From: Bacillota bacterium
GTDB lineage: Bacteria; Bacillota; Clostridia; Tissierellales; Peptoniphilaceae
NCBI GenBank assembly: GCA_023443025.1
Contig: JAEZWM010000053.1
Location: 1 to 25,035, forward strand
Direction of reading: 5' to 3'
DNA length: 25,035 nt
The notes under the pieces are model-generated. The model was not told the DNA's origin. It saw only the letters and a list, made by a program, of their open reading frames with translations, and did not search any database. This document shows, piece after piece, positions 1 through 7,143 of the stretch; within the stretch, counting starts at the first letter, position 1, and the number at the start of each line of letters is the position of its first letter. A program made the translations under genes and the position numbers.

Positions 1-130
1 CTTTGAACGTTTGGTGTAAAATCATATTGTAGGTTACATAGGGTTTTGATTTATTTTTTATAGCGCAGCGATATATAAATCACCGGAGGAACCGAAATAC
101 GATTTTACCCAATAAGTGAACGGAAGAAAA

Positions 131-271
131 ATTGCAACTTGTTCGGAGCCTTTCTTTTGTCTTTTGTTTCTACTCCTGAATTTAGATAAACCAAGCTCTT
201 AAAGATAAATATAGACTCGATTTGATCCATATGTCATACTTTAATTTGTAGCTAATGTAATTGGAAGTGAG
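131..271. repeat. Long direct repeat, copy 1
   Basis: This stretch is repeated, with scattered substitutions, at 943-1076 in the same orientation. Shared blocks include ACTCCTGAAT, AGATAAACCAAGCT, GACTCGATTTGAT and AATTGGAAGTGAG. Copy 1 has a 7-base local duplication (CTTTTGT twice). Its right end carries an inverted repeat, GGAAGTG/CACTTCC (263-280), centred 113 bases before the first hairpin of the tandem array. Its last ~50 bases also resemble an array unit, so the copy seems to end in a decayed unit. Confidence 0.8.
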
Positions 272-315
272 GGCACTTCCTCTTCGTCTATGCCATAAGA
301 TATAAATCAATTAGG

Positions 316-746
316 ATAATATAAGATTGGATTTGTTTTGATAGAATGTGCATGGTTTAGGAGATTTAAAGTAAGGGAAAATCGTAGTTTTCCCCTACGT
401 GTGTGGTGCAGGCGGTGTGATATTTATTTGATTAATATAAGATTGGCTTTGATTTGATAGAATGTGCGTGGTTTAAAATATTTAAGGAAATGGCGATTTG
501 GGAATCGCCGCTACATTTGTGATGCAATAGATTTGATTTTAATTTGGTTAATATAAGATAAACTTTTATTCAATAGAATGTGCGTGGTTTAGGAGATTTA
601 AAGTAAGGGAAAATCGGAGTTTTCCACTACGTTTGTGGTGCAGGTGGTGTGATATTTATTTGGTTAATAAATGATTAGCTTTGTTTTGATAGAATGTTCG
701 CGGTTTAAAAGATTTAAGGAAATGGCGATTTGGGAATCGCCGTTAC
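316..746. repeat. 116-bp tandem repeat array, four units
   Basis: Units start at 316, 432, 548 and 664; the last is cut short at about 746. The anchor GATAGAATGT recurs at 340, 456, 572 (one change) and 688, exactly 116 bases apart. Units alternate between types A, B, A and B, so the closest matches are 232 bases apart. Each unit has one hairpin: GGGAAAA/TTTTCCC at 375-394, GGCGATT/AATCGCC at 492-509, the A stem again at 607-625 (outermost pair lost) and the B stem again at 724-741. A and B stems differ in sequence but sit at the same place. The downstream segment, roughly CTACNTTTGTGNTGCA, is also conserved. I see no coding pattern. Confidence 0.9.
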
Positions 747-756
747 TATTTTAGAG

Positions 757-805
757 GTGAGAAATTAGATGTTAGACATTCGGAAATAAATCTTTGATTT
801 CTCAC
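757..805. repeat. Fold-back inverted repeat after the array
   Basis: GTGAGAAAT (757-765) is matched by ATTTCTCAC (797-805), a 9-bp perfect stem around a 31-base loop. It lies directly after the last array unit. About 75 bases on, at 876-891, a short segment is the reverse complement of the arm of the B-type hairpin (GGATCGCCACTAC on the minus strand), so a piece of the repeat family may also be present in inverted orientation. Confidence 0.55.
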
Positions 806-942
806 TGCTCGAACGTATTTTATATCTATCCGAAGCAAATTATTTCTTTGCTTCTTTCGTTCCAAATTTAAAAGCTGTAGTGGCGATCCCCCTGCATCCC
901 AAGGTAAATGTGAGAACCCGAAGCTTAGAATCATTTAACATA

Positions 943-1076
943 ATTACAACTTGTTAGGAGCCTTTCTTTTGTTTCTACTCCTGAATATAGATAAACCAAG
1001 CTATTAAAGGTAAATTTAGACTCGATTTGATTCGTTTGTCATATTTTAATTTATACCTGAGTTAATTGGAAGTGAG
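943..1076. repeat. Long direct repeat, copy 2
   Basis: Second copy of the element at 131-271, same orientation, about 812 bases away. It lacks the 7-base duplication of copy 1 and stops at GGAAGTGAG, so the right half of the copy 1 hairpin is missing. It ends just before the stop codon of the tocopherol-cyclase-like gene. The two copies bracket the tandem array, which suggests expansion or insertion between them. Confidence 0.8.
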
Positions 1077-1082
1077 TTTCTT

Positions 1083-2078
1083 TTAACTTTTCTTTAATAG
1101 AGCGGGAACAATCTCAACGCCTGATAATGACGAAGAATCTTCTATCTCTTCTCCCGTATCTTGATTTACAAGGCGAAAATTAATTGTACCTGTCAAGCCT
1201 TCTTTTATTTGATGATCCATTTGACCATGTTTTGGTGCTGAAAGAGCTACTTTAATATCTATCTTTGCTTTGATGTGCAAGATAAAATTTCTTTTTTTGA
1301 GTGCTAATTCTATTTTATCTTCGCTCATGTCGTGAATAGTGCAGGATGCACCATTGTAAGTAGCAAAACGGTAATGCTTCCCTTCTATCCATAAGTGACA
1401 GATAAAACCATTAAAACTAAGTGGCCCTAAAGGGATATCCGCCCATGAGAAAAACAAGGATGAAGGTCGCCTGTTAAAATGGTTTGATTGTAGCCAAATA
1501 TATGATTTAGGGAAAGACTGTCCCCAATCTTTTTCAAGGTATCCTATACCTCCATCGAAAGATATATTTCTTCCGTTTATTTTTAAATACCCTTTAAGTG
1601 TATGATGCAAGCTTCCTATACCATGTATACATTCCATAAAAGGAAGATATGAGAAAGGTCCCATAATAGTTGGAGAAATAGTAGTTGTTGGTAGTTTTGT
1701 AAATGTTCCAAAAGTAATATCGCATTGGATCTCACAATCAGAAGCATCTAATTTAGATTCATTTGTGATATTAAGATGAATGCCTTCTTCAGAAAATATA
1801 TTGTCTCCTATTTTAACAGAAAAAGGATTGTCAGTATATTGGAAAGACTGCATTGGAAATTCTAATTGTTTAGTTCGAATTTTCCATTCTCCATTATTTT
1901 CTGCAATAATTATCTGAAGCATTGCTTTTTCCTCATGCTCAGTTCGCATCATACTTGGAATAACTGATAGAATTAGCCTTTCATCTGCAGAAACCTGTTT
2001 AAAATACCAACCTTCAAAGTAGTTTTTTCGTTTTTGATTCTGAAAAGATAATTGTCTGTCTTGTCTGGTTCTATCCAT
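1083..2078 (-). CDS. Tocopherol cyclase-like family protein
   Basis: A 331-residue protein resembling the bacterial tocopherol-cyclase-like family (Pfam Tocopherol_cycl type). Recognition rests on the N-terminal motif NYFEGWYFKQ and the later GYLEKDWGQSFPKSYIWLQ segment, both typical of that group. Bacterial members are mostly uncharacterised and occur in organisms without tocopherol, so the name describes a fold and not a reaction. I see no signal peptide or membrane segment, so it is probably cytosolic. The start at 2078 is chosen because AGGAGG lies nine bases upstream; the frame stays open to 2111, but that part lies inside a terminator-like hairpin. It follows guaA on the same strand, with the hairpin between. 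No clear terminator follows the stop. Family moderately sure, function unknown. Confidence 0.7.
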   Translation of the reverse strand: MDRTRQDRQLSFQNQKRKNYFEGWYFKQVSADERLILSVIPSMMRTEHEEKAMLQIIIAENNGEWKIRTKQLEFPMQSFQYTDNPFSVKIGDNIFSEEGIHLNITNESKLDASDCEIQCDITFGTFTKLPTTTISPTIMGPFSYLPFMECIHGIGSLHHTLKGYLKINGRNISFDGGIGYLEKDWGQSFPKSYIWLQSNHFNRRPSSLFFSWADIPLGPLSFNGFICHLWIEGKHYRFATYNGASCTIHDMSEDKIELALKKRNFILHIKAKIDIKVALSAPKHGQMDHQIKEGLTGTINFRLVNQDTGEEIEDSSSLSGVEIVPALLKKS

Positions 2079-2094
2079 AGTGATAGTCCTCCTT

Positions 2095-2154
2095 TTAAAA
2101 AATGCAGACATTATCTTATAGTGCTGTTACGCTTTTTAAAGACCTTGTCTGCAT
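2095..2154 (-). terminator. Terminator or attenuator between guaA and the cyclase-like gene
   Basis: On the minus strand ATGCAGACA (2154-2146) pairs perfectly with TGTCTGCAT (2110-2102) across a 35-base loop, followed by six T residues. It fits a guaA terminator. The Shine-Dalgarno site of the next gene starts directly after the T-run, so it could also act as an attenuator or mask that site. Confidence 0.65.
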
Positions 2155-2229
2155 TCATTTAACTTTATTTTCAATTTTAGATATACTTATTTACTTTGAT
2201 TTTATTGATATAGAGTTTAAAGGCAAATT

Positions 2230-3171
2230 CTATTCAAACTCGATAGTTCCAGGTGGTTTATCCGTAATATCATAAAGCACCCTTACTACTCCGTCTACTT
2301 CATCACAGATTCTTTTAGAGATTTTTCTTAGTAGTGAGTGTGGAATTTCGTGCCAAGTTGCTTCCATAGCGTCTTCAGTGTCTACTGCTCTAAGCATGAT
2401 TGCATAGGAATAGCTTCTTTCTCCTCCTACTTTACCTACAGCTTTAAAATCAGGAATCGCAGCAAAATATTGCCAGATTTCATTGTTTAAACCTGCCTTT
2501 TCAATTTCTTCTCTGTATATATAATCTGCTTCTTTAAGGATTTCTAGTTTTTCTCTTGTAACTTCTCCTAGTACTCTAACACCAAGTCCCGGACCGGGGA
2601 ATGGTTGTCTACCAACTACTTCTTCAGGTATTCCTAGTCCTCTTCCAACTTGTCTAACTTCCTCTTTGTAAAGTGTTTTGAGCGGTTCTACGAGTTCAAA
2701 GTTTACATCTTCAGGCAGCCCACCTACATTGTGATGACTTTTAACTAATTTTTCTCCATCTAATCCACTTTCAGCTATGTCTGGATATATGGTGCCTTGA
2801 ACCAAGAAATCATAATCTTCAAGTTTTGATTGTTCTTCTTCAAACACTCTTATAAACTCTTCACCGATAATCTTTCTTTTTTGTTCAGGATCGCTAACTC
2901 CTACCAGTTTATTTAGGAATCTGTCTTGCGCTTCTACTACGATTAAGTTTATATGGAAAGTGTCTCTAAAGACCCTCTCTACTTGTTCTCTTTCGCCTTT
3001 TCTAAGAAGACCATGGTCTACAAATACACATGTTAGTCTGTCGCCGATGGCTCTGTGAACAAGCACTGCACAAACTGCAGAATCTACTCCTCCGGAAAGT
3101 GCGCAGATGGCTTTTTTGTCACCTATTTGTTCACGAATTTCTTCTATTGATCTGTCAATAAATGCTTTCAT
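2230..3171 (-). CDS. guaA: GMP synthase, ATP-pyrophosphatase subunit only
   Basis: Makes GMP by aminating XMP, with ATP activating the C2 carbonyl. The 313 residues correspond to the C-terminal part of normal GuaA: the N-type ATP pyrophosphatase with the P-loop SGGVDS near residue 26, FVDHGLLRKGE, the KSHHNVGGLPED loop, RQPFPGPGLG, and the dimerisation domain ending YDITDKPPGTIEFE. Bacterial GuaA is usually about 510 residues with an N-terminal class I glutaminase; that ~190-residue domain is absent. It cannot lie just upstream, because guaB ends eight bases before this ATG. An AGGTGA site overlaps the guaB stop region and supports the start. The architecture resembles split archaeal GMP synthases. 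It must use free ammonia or a separate glutaminase encoded elsewhere. Almost surely co-transcribed with guaB. Confidence 0.93.
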   Translation of the reverse strand: MKAFIDRSIEEIREQIGDKKAICALSGGVDSAVCAVLVHRAIGDRLTCVFVDHGLLRKGEREQVERVFRDTFHINLIVVEAQDRFLNKLVGVSDPEQKRKIIGEEFIRVFEEEQSKLEDYDFLVQGTIYPDIAESGLDGEKLVKSHHNVGGLPEDVNFELVEPLKTLYKEEVRQVGRGLGIPEEVVGRQPFPGPGLGVRVLGEVTREKLEILKEADYIYREEIEKAGLNNEIWQYFAAIPDFKAVGKVGGERSYSYAIMLRAVDTEDAMEATWHEIPHSLLRKISKRICDEVDGVVRVLYDITDKPPGTIEFE

Positions 3172-3179
3172 TTAATCAC

Positions 3180-4631
3180 CTACATTGAAGTATAGTTTGG
3201 AGATTCTTTGGTGATAGTGATGTCATGTGGATGGTTTTCTATTAAAGAAGCTGAGGTAATTTTTACGTATTTTGTATTATTCTGTAAATCTTGAATATCT
3301 TTCGCTCCAACATAACCCATACCCGCTCTTAATCCACCTACTAGCTGATAAACAACTTCACCAAGTGACCCCTTGTAAGCAACTCTACCTTCAACTCCTT
3401 CAGGAACAAGTTTGTCAGCTTTTTCCTGGAAGTATCTATCGGTGGAGCCTGCTTTCATAGCTGCTATTGAGCCCATGCCTCTATAAACCTTAAATCTTCT
3501 TCCTTCATAAATTTCCATCTCTCCCGGGCTTTCTGTAGTTCCTGCTAATAATGATCCTAGCATAACTACATTACCCCCTGCAGCGATAGCTTTAGTTATG
3601 TCTCCTGAGTATTTAATACCTCCATCTGCTATGATTGGAATTCCATATTTTTTTCCAACTTCAAAGCAATCTATTATAGCGGAGATTTGAGGAACCCCTA
3701 TACCGGCTACAACCCTTGTAGTACAGATGGAACCTGGTCCTATACCTACTTTAACACAGTCTGCTCCTGCCTTTATTAAAGCTTCTGTCGCTGCTCCAGT
3801 CGCTACATTTCCTGCTATTAATTGCAGATCCGGAAATGTTTCTTTTATTTTCTTTACATTTTCTAAAACACCTTGTGAATGACCATGTGCTGTGTCAATA
3901 ACGACTACATCAACTTTAGCTGCAACCAGTGCTTCGATTCTCTCTAAGACATCAGCAGTAACTCCTACTGCAGCTCCGACTAGCAATCTACCTTGCTCGT
4001 CTTTTGCAGAATTAGGATATTCTATTGATTTTTCTATATCTTTTATAGTAATTAATCCTGTTAAATGGTTTTTATCATCAATTAGTGGAAGTTTTTCTAT
4101 CTTATGTTTTTTAAGTAGCTCTAGAGCTTCATCCATAGTTATATTGGAATTTGCAGTTACTAGATTCTCCTTAGTCATAACATCGTCAATCAGTTTATCT
4201 AAGTTATCTTCAAATCGCACGTCTCTATTTGTTATTATTCCTAATAGTTTTCCGTCGTCATTTGTTATTGGAACTCCTGATATTTTGTAATGAGCCATCA
4301 AATCCATGGCATCTTTTACCTTGTGAATAGGTGATAAGAAAAAAGGATCCGTTATTACTCCATGTTCAGATCTTTTAACTCTATCCACTTCTGCAGCTTG
4401 GTCTTCTATACTCATATTTTTATGGATTATACCAATACCACCCTCTCTGGCAATAGCTATTGCCATTCTAGACTCAGTGACGGTATCCATCCCGGCACTC
4501 ATTATAGGAATATTCAGCGTGATTTTCTTAGTTAGTTTTGTAGATAGATCAACATCTCTAGGAAGTACATCTGAATGATCAGGTATAAGTAAAATATCAT
4601 CAAATGTAAGTCCTTCTCCAACATAATTCAT
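3180..4631 (-). CDS. guaB: IMP dehydrogenase
   Basis: Oxidises IMP to XMP with NAD+, the first committed step to GMP, in the cytosol. The 483 residues match the usual GuaB length. The TIM barrel is split by a pair of CBS domains at about residues 95-205. The catalytic loop GPGSICTTR contains the nucleophilic cysteine that forms the E-XMP* intermediate, and the barrel shows VVIDTAHGHS, LIAGNVAT and GGIKYSGDI. The mobile flap ends in the usual arginine-tyrosine region near the C-terminus (GVEGRVAYKG). It is the first gene of a guaB-guaA pair separated by eight bases, so the two consecutive GMP synthesis steps are made together. The ATG at 4631 follows a G-rich ribosome site and a promoter lies ~50 bases upstream. 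I find no purine or PRPP riboswitch motif in the leader. Confidence 0.97.
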   Translation of the reverse strand: MNYVGEGLTFDDILLIPDHSDVLPRDVDLSTKLTKKITLNIPIMSAGMDTVTESRMAIAIAREGGIGIIHKNMSIEDQAAEVDRVKRSEHGVITDPFFLSPIHKVKDAMDLMAHYKISGVPITNDDGKLLGIITNRDVRFEDNLDKLIDDVMTKENLVTANSNITMDEALELLKKHKIEKLPLIDDKNHLTGLITIKDIEKSIEYPNSAKDEQGRLLVGAAVGVTADVLERIEALVAAKVDVVVIDTAHGHSQGVLENVKKIKETFPDLQLIAGNVATGAATEALIKAGADCVKVGIGPGSICTTRVVAGIGVPQISAIIDCFEVGKKYGIPIIADGGIKYSGDITKAIAAGGNVVMLGSLLAGTTESPGEMEIYEGRRFKVYRGMGSIAAMKAGSTDRYFQEKADKLVPEGVEGRVAYKGSLGEVVYQLVGGLRAGMGYVGAKDIQDLQNNTKYVKITSASLIENHPHDITITKESPNYTSM

Positions 4632-4677
4632 GATAAAATTTCCCCCTTTATCTAATTGTTTTTATTTACTGTTTAAA

Positions 4678-4706
4678 ATTATATAATAAAAAAAAGAGTT
4701 TGTACA
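4678..4706 (-). promoter_or_regulatory. Predicted sigma-A promoter of guaB-guaA
   Basis: On the minus strand TGTACA (4706-4701) and TATAAT (4683-4678) are separated by 17 bases. Transcription would begin near 4671, giving a leader of about 40 bases, too short for a classical purine riboswitch. Confidence 0.65.
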
Positions 4707-4800
4707 GTGAGCCGAGTGCTTGCAATTAGTTAATCAAGTTTCTTCGTGAATGACATTCGTAACATCGCAAACCGATGTGAGAATTTAAAATTAGATTTTA

Positions 4801-4847
4801 TTGAGGAAATCTTTTAATCTCTAATGTGTTTTAAAACTTTTCCTCAA
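4801..4847. repeat. Large hairpin in the groEL-guaB spacer
   Basis: TTGAGGAAA (4801-4809) pairs with TTTCCTCAA (4839-4847). After a two-base internal loop, TTTTAA pairs with TTAAAA, making a long near-symmetrical stem without a clear T-run. It lies upstream of the guaB promoter, so it is not part of that leader. Two smaller inverted repeats sit nearby: ACATCG/CGATGT (4762-4778) and GAATG/CATTC (about 4748-4758). Confidence 0.5.
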
Positions 4848-4888
4848 TTATTTAGACTAAGTAAGACTTCTAAAATTATAAGTATTTA

Positions 4889-4917
4889 TAAAAAACACGG
4901 AGCAAAATTTTGCTCCG
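4889..4917 (-). terminator. Second terminator downstream of groEL
   Basis: A perfect 20-base palindrome, CGGAGCAAAATTTTGCTCCG (4898-4917), is followed on the minus strand by TGTTTTTT. It lies ~60 bases beyond the first groEL terminator and would act as a backup. Confidence 0.75.
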
Positions 4918-4968
4918 ATACTCTATGTTTTTTCGTTTCAAACTTCTTATATCTTACTTCGAAGATCT

Positions 4969-4997
4969 AAAAAAGAGGCTCATCTTAAAAGAGCCTC
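4969..4997 (-). terminator. Rho-independent terminator of groES-groEL
   Basis: On the minus strand GAGGCTC pairs with GAGCCTC around a nine-base loop, followed by TTTTTT, starting nine bases after the groEL stop. The other side is also T-rich, so it might work weakly in both directions. Confidence 0.88.
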
Positions 4998-5005
4998 ATT
5001 TTTAA

Positions 5006-6649
5006 TTACATCATTCCCATGCCGCCCATGCCGCCCATACCGCCCATTCCTGCGGCAGCTGCCATTGGGTCTTCTGTTTCTATGTCTGCTACTGCTGCTT
5101 CAGTTGTTAATACCATGCTTGCAACAGATACAGCATTTTCTAGTGCTGATCTTGTAACTTTTGTTGGATCTACGATACCATGTTTGAACATGTCTACGTA
5201 TTCTTCAGAAATTGCATCAAATCCCATTCCCGGTTCTAATCCTTTGATGTGTTCTGCGATTATTGATCCTTCAAGTCCAGCGTTAATTGCTATTTGTTTA
5301 ACCGGCTCTTCTAGAACTTTAAGAATAATTTGAACTCCTGTTCTTTCGTCGCCTTCAGTTTCTTCTACTAGTTTTTCAACTGCTGGTATACAGTTTATAA
5401 GAACTGTACCACCACCTGCTACCATTCCTTCTTCAACTGCTGCTCTTGTAGCTGCTAATGCGTCTTCTATTCTTAATTTTCTTTCTTTAAGTTCAGTTTC
5501 TGATGCAGCTCCAACTTGGATTACTGCAACACCGCCTGAAAGTTTTGCAAGTCTTTCTTGAAGTTTTTCTTTATCAAAATCAGATTCAGTTGTTTCTAAT
5601 TGTGCTCTTAATTGAGATACTCTATCTTCGATTTGAGATTGTTCTCCGGCACCATCAACTATAACTGTGTTCTCTTTTGAAACTGTAATTTTTCTTGCGC
5701 TTCCTAATTGCTCGATAGTAGCTTCTTTTAAGTCATAACCTAAATCTTCAGTTATTACTGTTCCGCCTGTTAGGATAGCAATATCTTGAAGCATTTCTTT
5801 TCTTCTATCTCCAAATCCAGGCGCTTTAACAGCAACTACATTAAGTGTTCCTCTAAGCTTGTTAAGAACAAGTGTCGCCATTGCTTCGCCTTCTACATCT
5901 TCAGCTATGATTAGTAGAGGTTTACTTTGTTGCATGATTTGCTCTAGGATTGGAAGTATTTCTTGTATATTTGAAATCTTTTTATCTGTAATTAGGATTG
6001 CAGGGTTTTCAAGATGTGCTTCCATCTTGTCAGGATCTGTTGCCATATAAGGAGATACATAGCCTCTGTCAAACTGCATTCCTTCTACAACTTCTAGAGT
6101 AGTTCCCATGCTTCTTGACTCTTCTACTGTGATTACTCCGTCTTTACCAACTTTTTCCATTGCTTCTGAAATCAATGCTCCAACATACTCTTCTCCTGAT
6201 GATATCGCACCAACTTGTGCAATCTCTTCACTTGTTTGGATTGTATGTGAGAATTTTTTAATTTCTTCTACAGCTGTTTCCATTGCTCTTCTAAGACCTC
6301 TTTGAAGAATCATAGGATTAGCACCTGCTGTTACATTCTTAGTTCCTTCTCTAATGATTGCTTGAGCAAGTAATGTAGCTGTTGTTGTACCATCACCGGC
6401 AACATCATTTGTCTTTGTAGCAACTTCTTTCACTAATTGTGCACCCATGTTTTCGAATCTGTCTTCAAGTTCGATTTCTCTAGCAATAGTAACACCGTCG
6501 TTAGTGATAAGTGGTGCACCAAACTTTTTGTCTAAAACTACATTTCTTCCCTTAGGACCAAGTGTAATTTTAACTGTATCTGATAATTTATTAATACCTG
6601 CTTCTAATCCCTTACGAGCAGATTCTGAAAATTTTATCTCTTTAGCCAT
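5006..6649 (-). CDS. groEL: Chaperonin GroEL (60 kDa)
   Basis: Forms the double heptameric ring that folds non-native proteins with GroES and ATP in the cytosol. The 547 residues match the family. Visible hallmarks are the N-terminal KEIKFSESARKGLE, the nucleotide loops TLGPKGRNVVLDK and NDGVTIAREIE, the VAGDGTTTATLLAQ motif with the ATP-hydrolysis aspartate, AATRAAVEEGMVAGGG in the returning equatorial domain, and the flexible GGM-repeat tail. The ATG follows AGGAGG. It lies 16 bases after groES and shares the CIRCE-controlled promoter, so heat-shock control by HrcA is expected. No unusual residues were noticed. Confidence 0.98.
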   Translation of the reverse strand: MAKEIKFSESARKGLEAGINKLSDTVKITLGPKGRNVVLDKKFGAPLITNDGVTIAREIELEDRFENMGAQLVKEVATKTNDVAGDGTTTATLLAQAIIREGTKNVTAGANPMILQRGLRRAMETAVEEIKKFSHTIQTSEEIAQVGAISSGEEYVGALISEAMEKVGKDGVITVEESRSMGTTLEVVEGMQFDRGYVSPYMATDPDKMEAHLENPAILITDKKISNIQEILPILEQIMQQSKPLLIIAEDVEGEAMATLVLNKLRGTLNVVAVKAPGFGDRRKEMLQDIAILTGGTVITEDLGYDLKEATIEQLGSARKITVSKENTVIVDGAGEQSQIEDRVSQLRAQLETTESDFDKEKLQERLAKLSGGVAVIQVGAASETELKERKLRIEDALAATRAAVEEGMVAGGGTVLINCIPAVEKLVEETEGDERTGVQIILKVLEEPVKQIAINAGLEGSIIAEHIKGLEPGMGFDAISEEYVDMFKHGIVDPTKVTRSALENAVSVASMVLTTEAAVADIETEDPMAAAAGMGGMGGMGGMGMM

Positions 6650-6665
6650 TTGATTTCCTCCTTAA

Positions 6666-6950
6666 TTAATCTTCTACTACTGCGAGTACATCTTTTAAGT
6701 TTATAACTATTAGTTCTCTTGAACCAATTTTCACTTCTGTACCTGCGTATTTTGAATATATTACTTTATCTCCAACTTTGATTGGATTCTTTTTCTCATC
6801 ATCTTTTAGTATTTTTTCACTGATTTCAACAACTTCTGCATATTGAGGTTGTTCCTTTGCACTTGATGGAAGTACTAAACCGGATGCAGTTTTTTCTTCT
6901 GCTTCTACCGCTTCAATAACTATTCTCTTTCCTAATGGCTTAAGTTTCAT
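6666..6950 (-). CDS. groES: Co-chaperonin GroES (10 kDa)
   Basis: The heptameric lid of GroEL. The 94 residues begin MKLKPLGKRIVIE and carry the mobile loop region AEEKTASGLVLPSSAKEQPQ, then GDKVIYSKYAGTEVK typical of the family core. The start at 6950 is fixed by an AGGAGG site seven bases upstream; the frame is open to 7001, but that extension would run through the CIRCE operator and makes no GroES-like sequence. First gene of the groES-groEL operon. Confidence 0.97.
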   Translation of the reverse strand: MKLKPLGKRIVIEAVEAEEKTASGLVLPSSAKEQPQYAEVVEISEKILKDDEKKNPIKVGDKVIYSKYAGTEVKIGSRELIVINLKDVLAVVED

Positions 6951-6984
6951 ATATATCCTCCTAAATAATAGTCTAATAATTTTG

Positions 6985-7011
6985 TTAGCACTCATCGACA
7001 TCGAGTGCTAA
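6985..7011 (-). promoter_or_regulatory. CIRCE operator (HrcA site)
   Basis: TTAGCACTC, nine bases, GAGTGCTAA: a perfect CIRCE inverted repeat. It lies 34 bases upstream of the groES start, where HrcA represses class I heat-shock operons. A TATAAT box (7027-7022 on the minus strand) lies about ten bases upstream; no good -35 at standard spacing is seen. Confidence 0.97.
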
Positions 7012-7143
7012 CAACTACAATATTATAATAAATCAAACCTACCTTTTTTACAACTCTTATATTCTTCTAAAATCCCGATATTTTTCTTATTTAACTTTAT
7101 TTTTCAGCATTTTACGCTAATTATCTATGCTTTTTGTCCGGTA

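Larger units (their letters stand above)
1..1082. other. Gene-poor repeat region
   Basis: No convincing protein gene is seen here. The interval contains a 116-bp tandem array (316-746), a fold-back element (757-805) and two diverged copies of a ~135-140 bp direct repeat (131-271 and 943-1076). The one open frame (minus, 934 to 746) has no Shine-Dalgarno site and runs through the fold-back element into the last repeat unit, so I do not call it. The first 130 bases show no clear feature beyond an 8-base inverted match (16-23 with 101-108). Confidence 0.6.

Noticed and set aside
316..746. CRISPR array
   Set aside because: The period is 116 bp, similarity extends through the whole unit, there are no unique spacers, and no cas genes are present.
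746..934. 62-codon minus-strand frame
   Set aside because: No ribosome site, and it spans the fold-back repeat and the end of the tandem array; more likely a repeat-derived frame than a gene.
3892..4290. 132-codon plus-strand frame
   Set aside because: Entirely antisense to guaB, with serine-rich low-complexity content typical of a shadow frame.
4632..4890. Purine, PRPP or guanidine riboswitch upstream of guaB
   Set aside because: The predicted leader is only ~40 bases and none of the consensus motifs of these classes is present.
5019..5333. 104-codon plus-strand frame antisense to groEL
   Set aside because: Its Pro/Met-rich start is the reverse reading of the GroEL GGM tail; no promoter or ribosome site.
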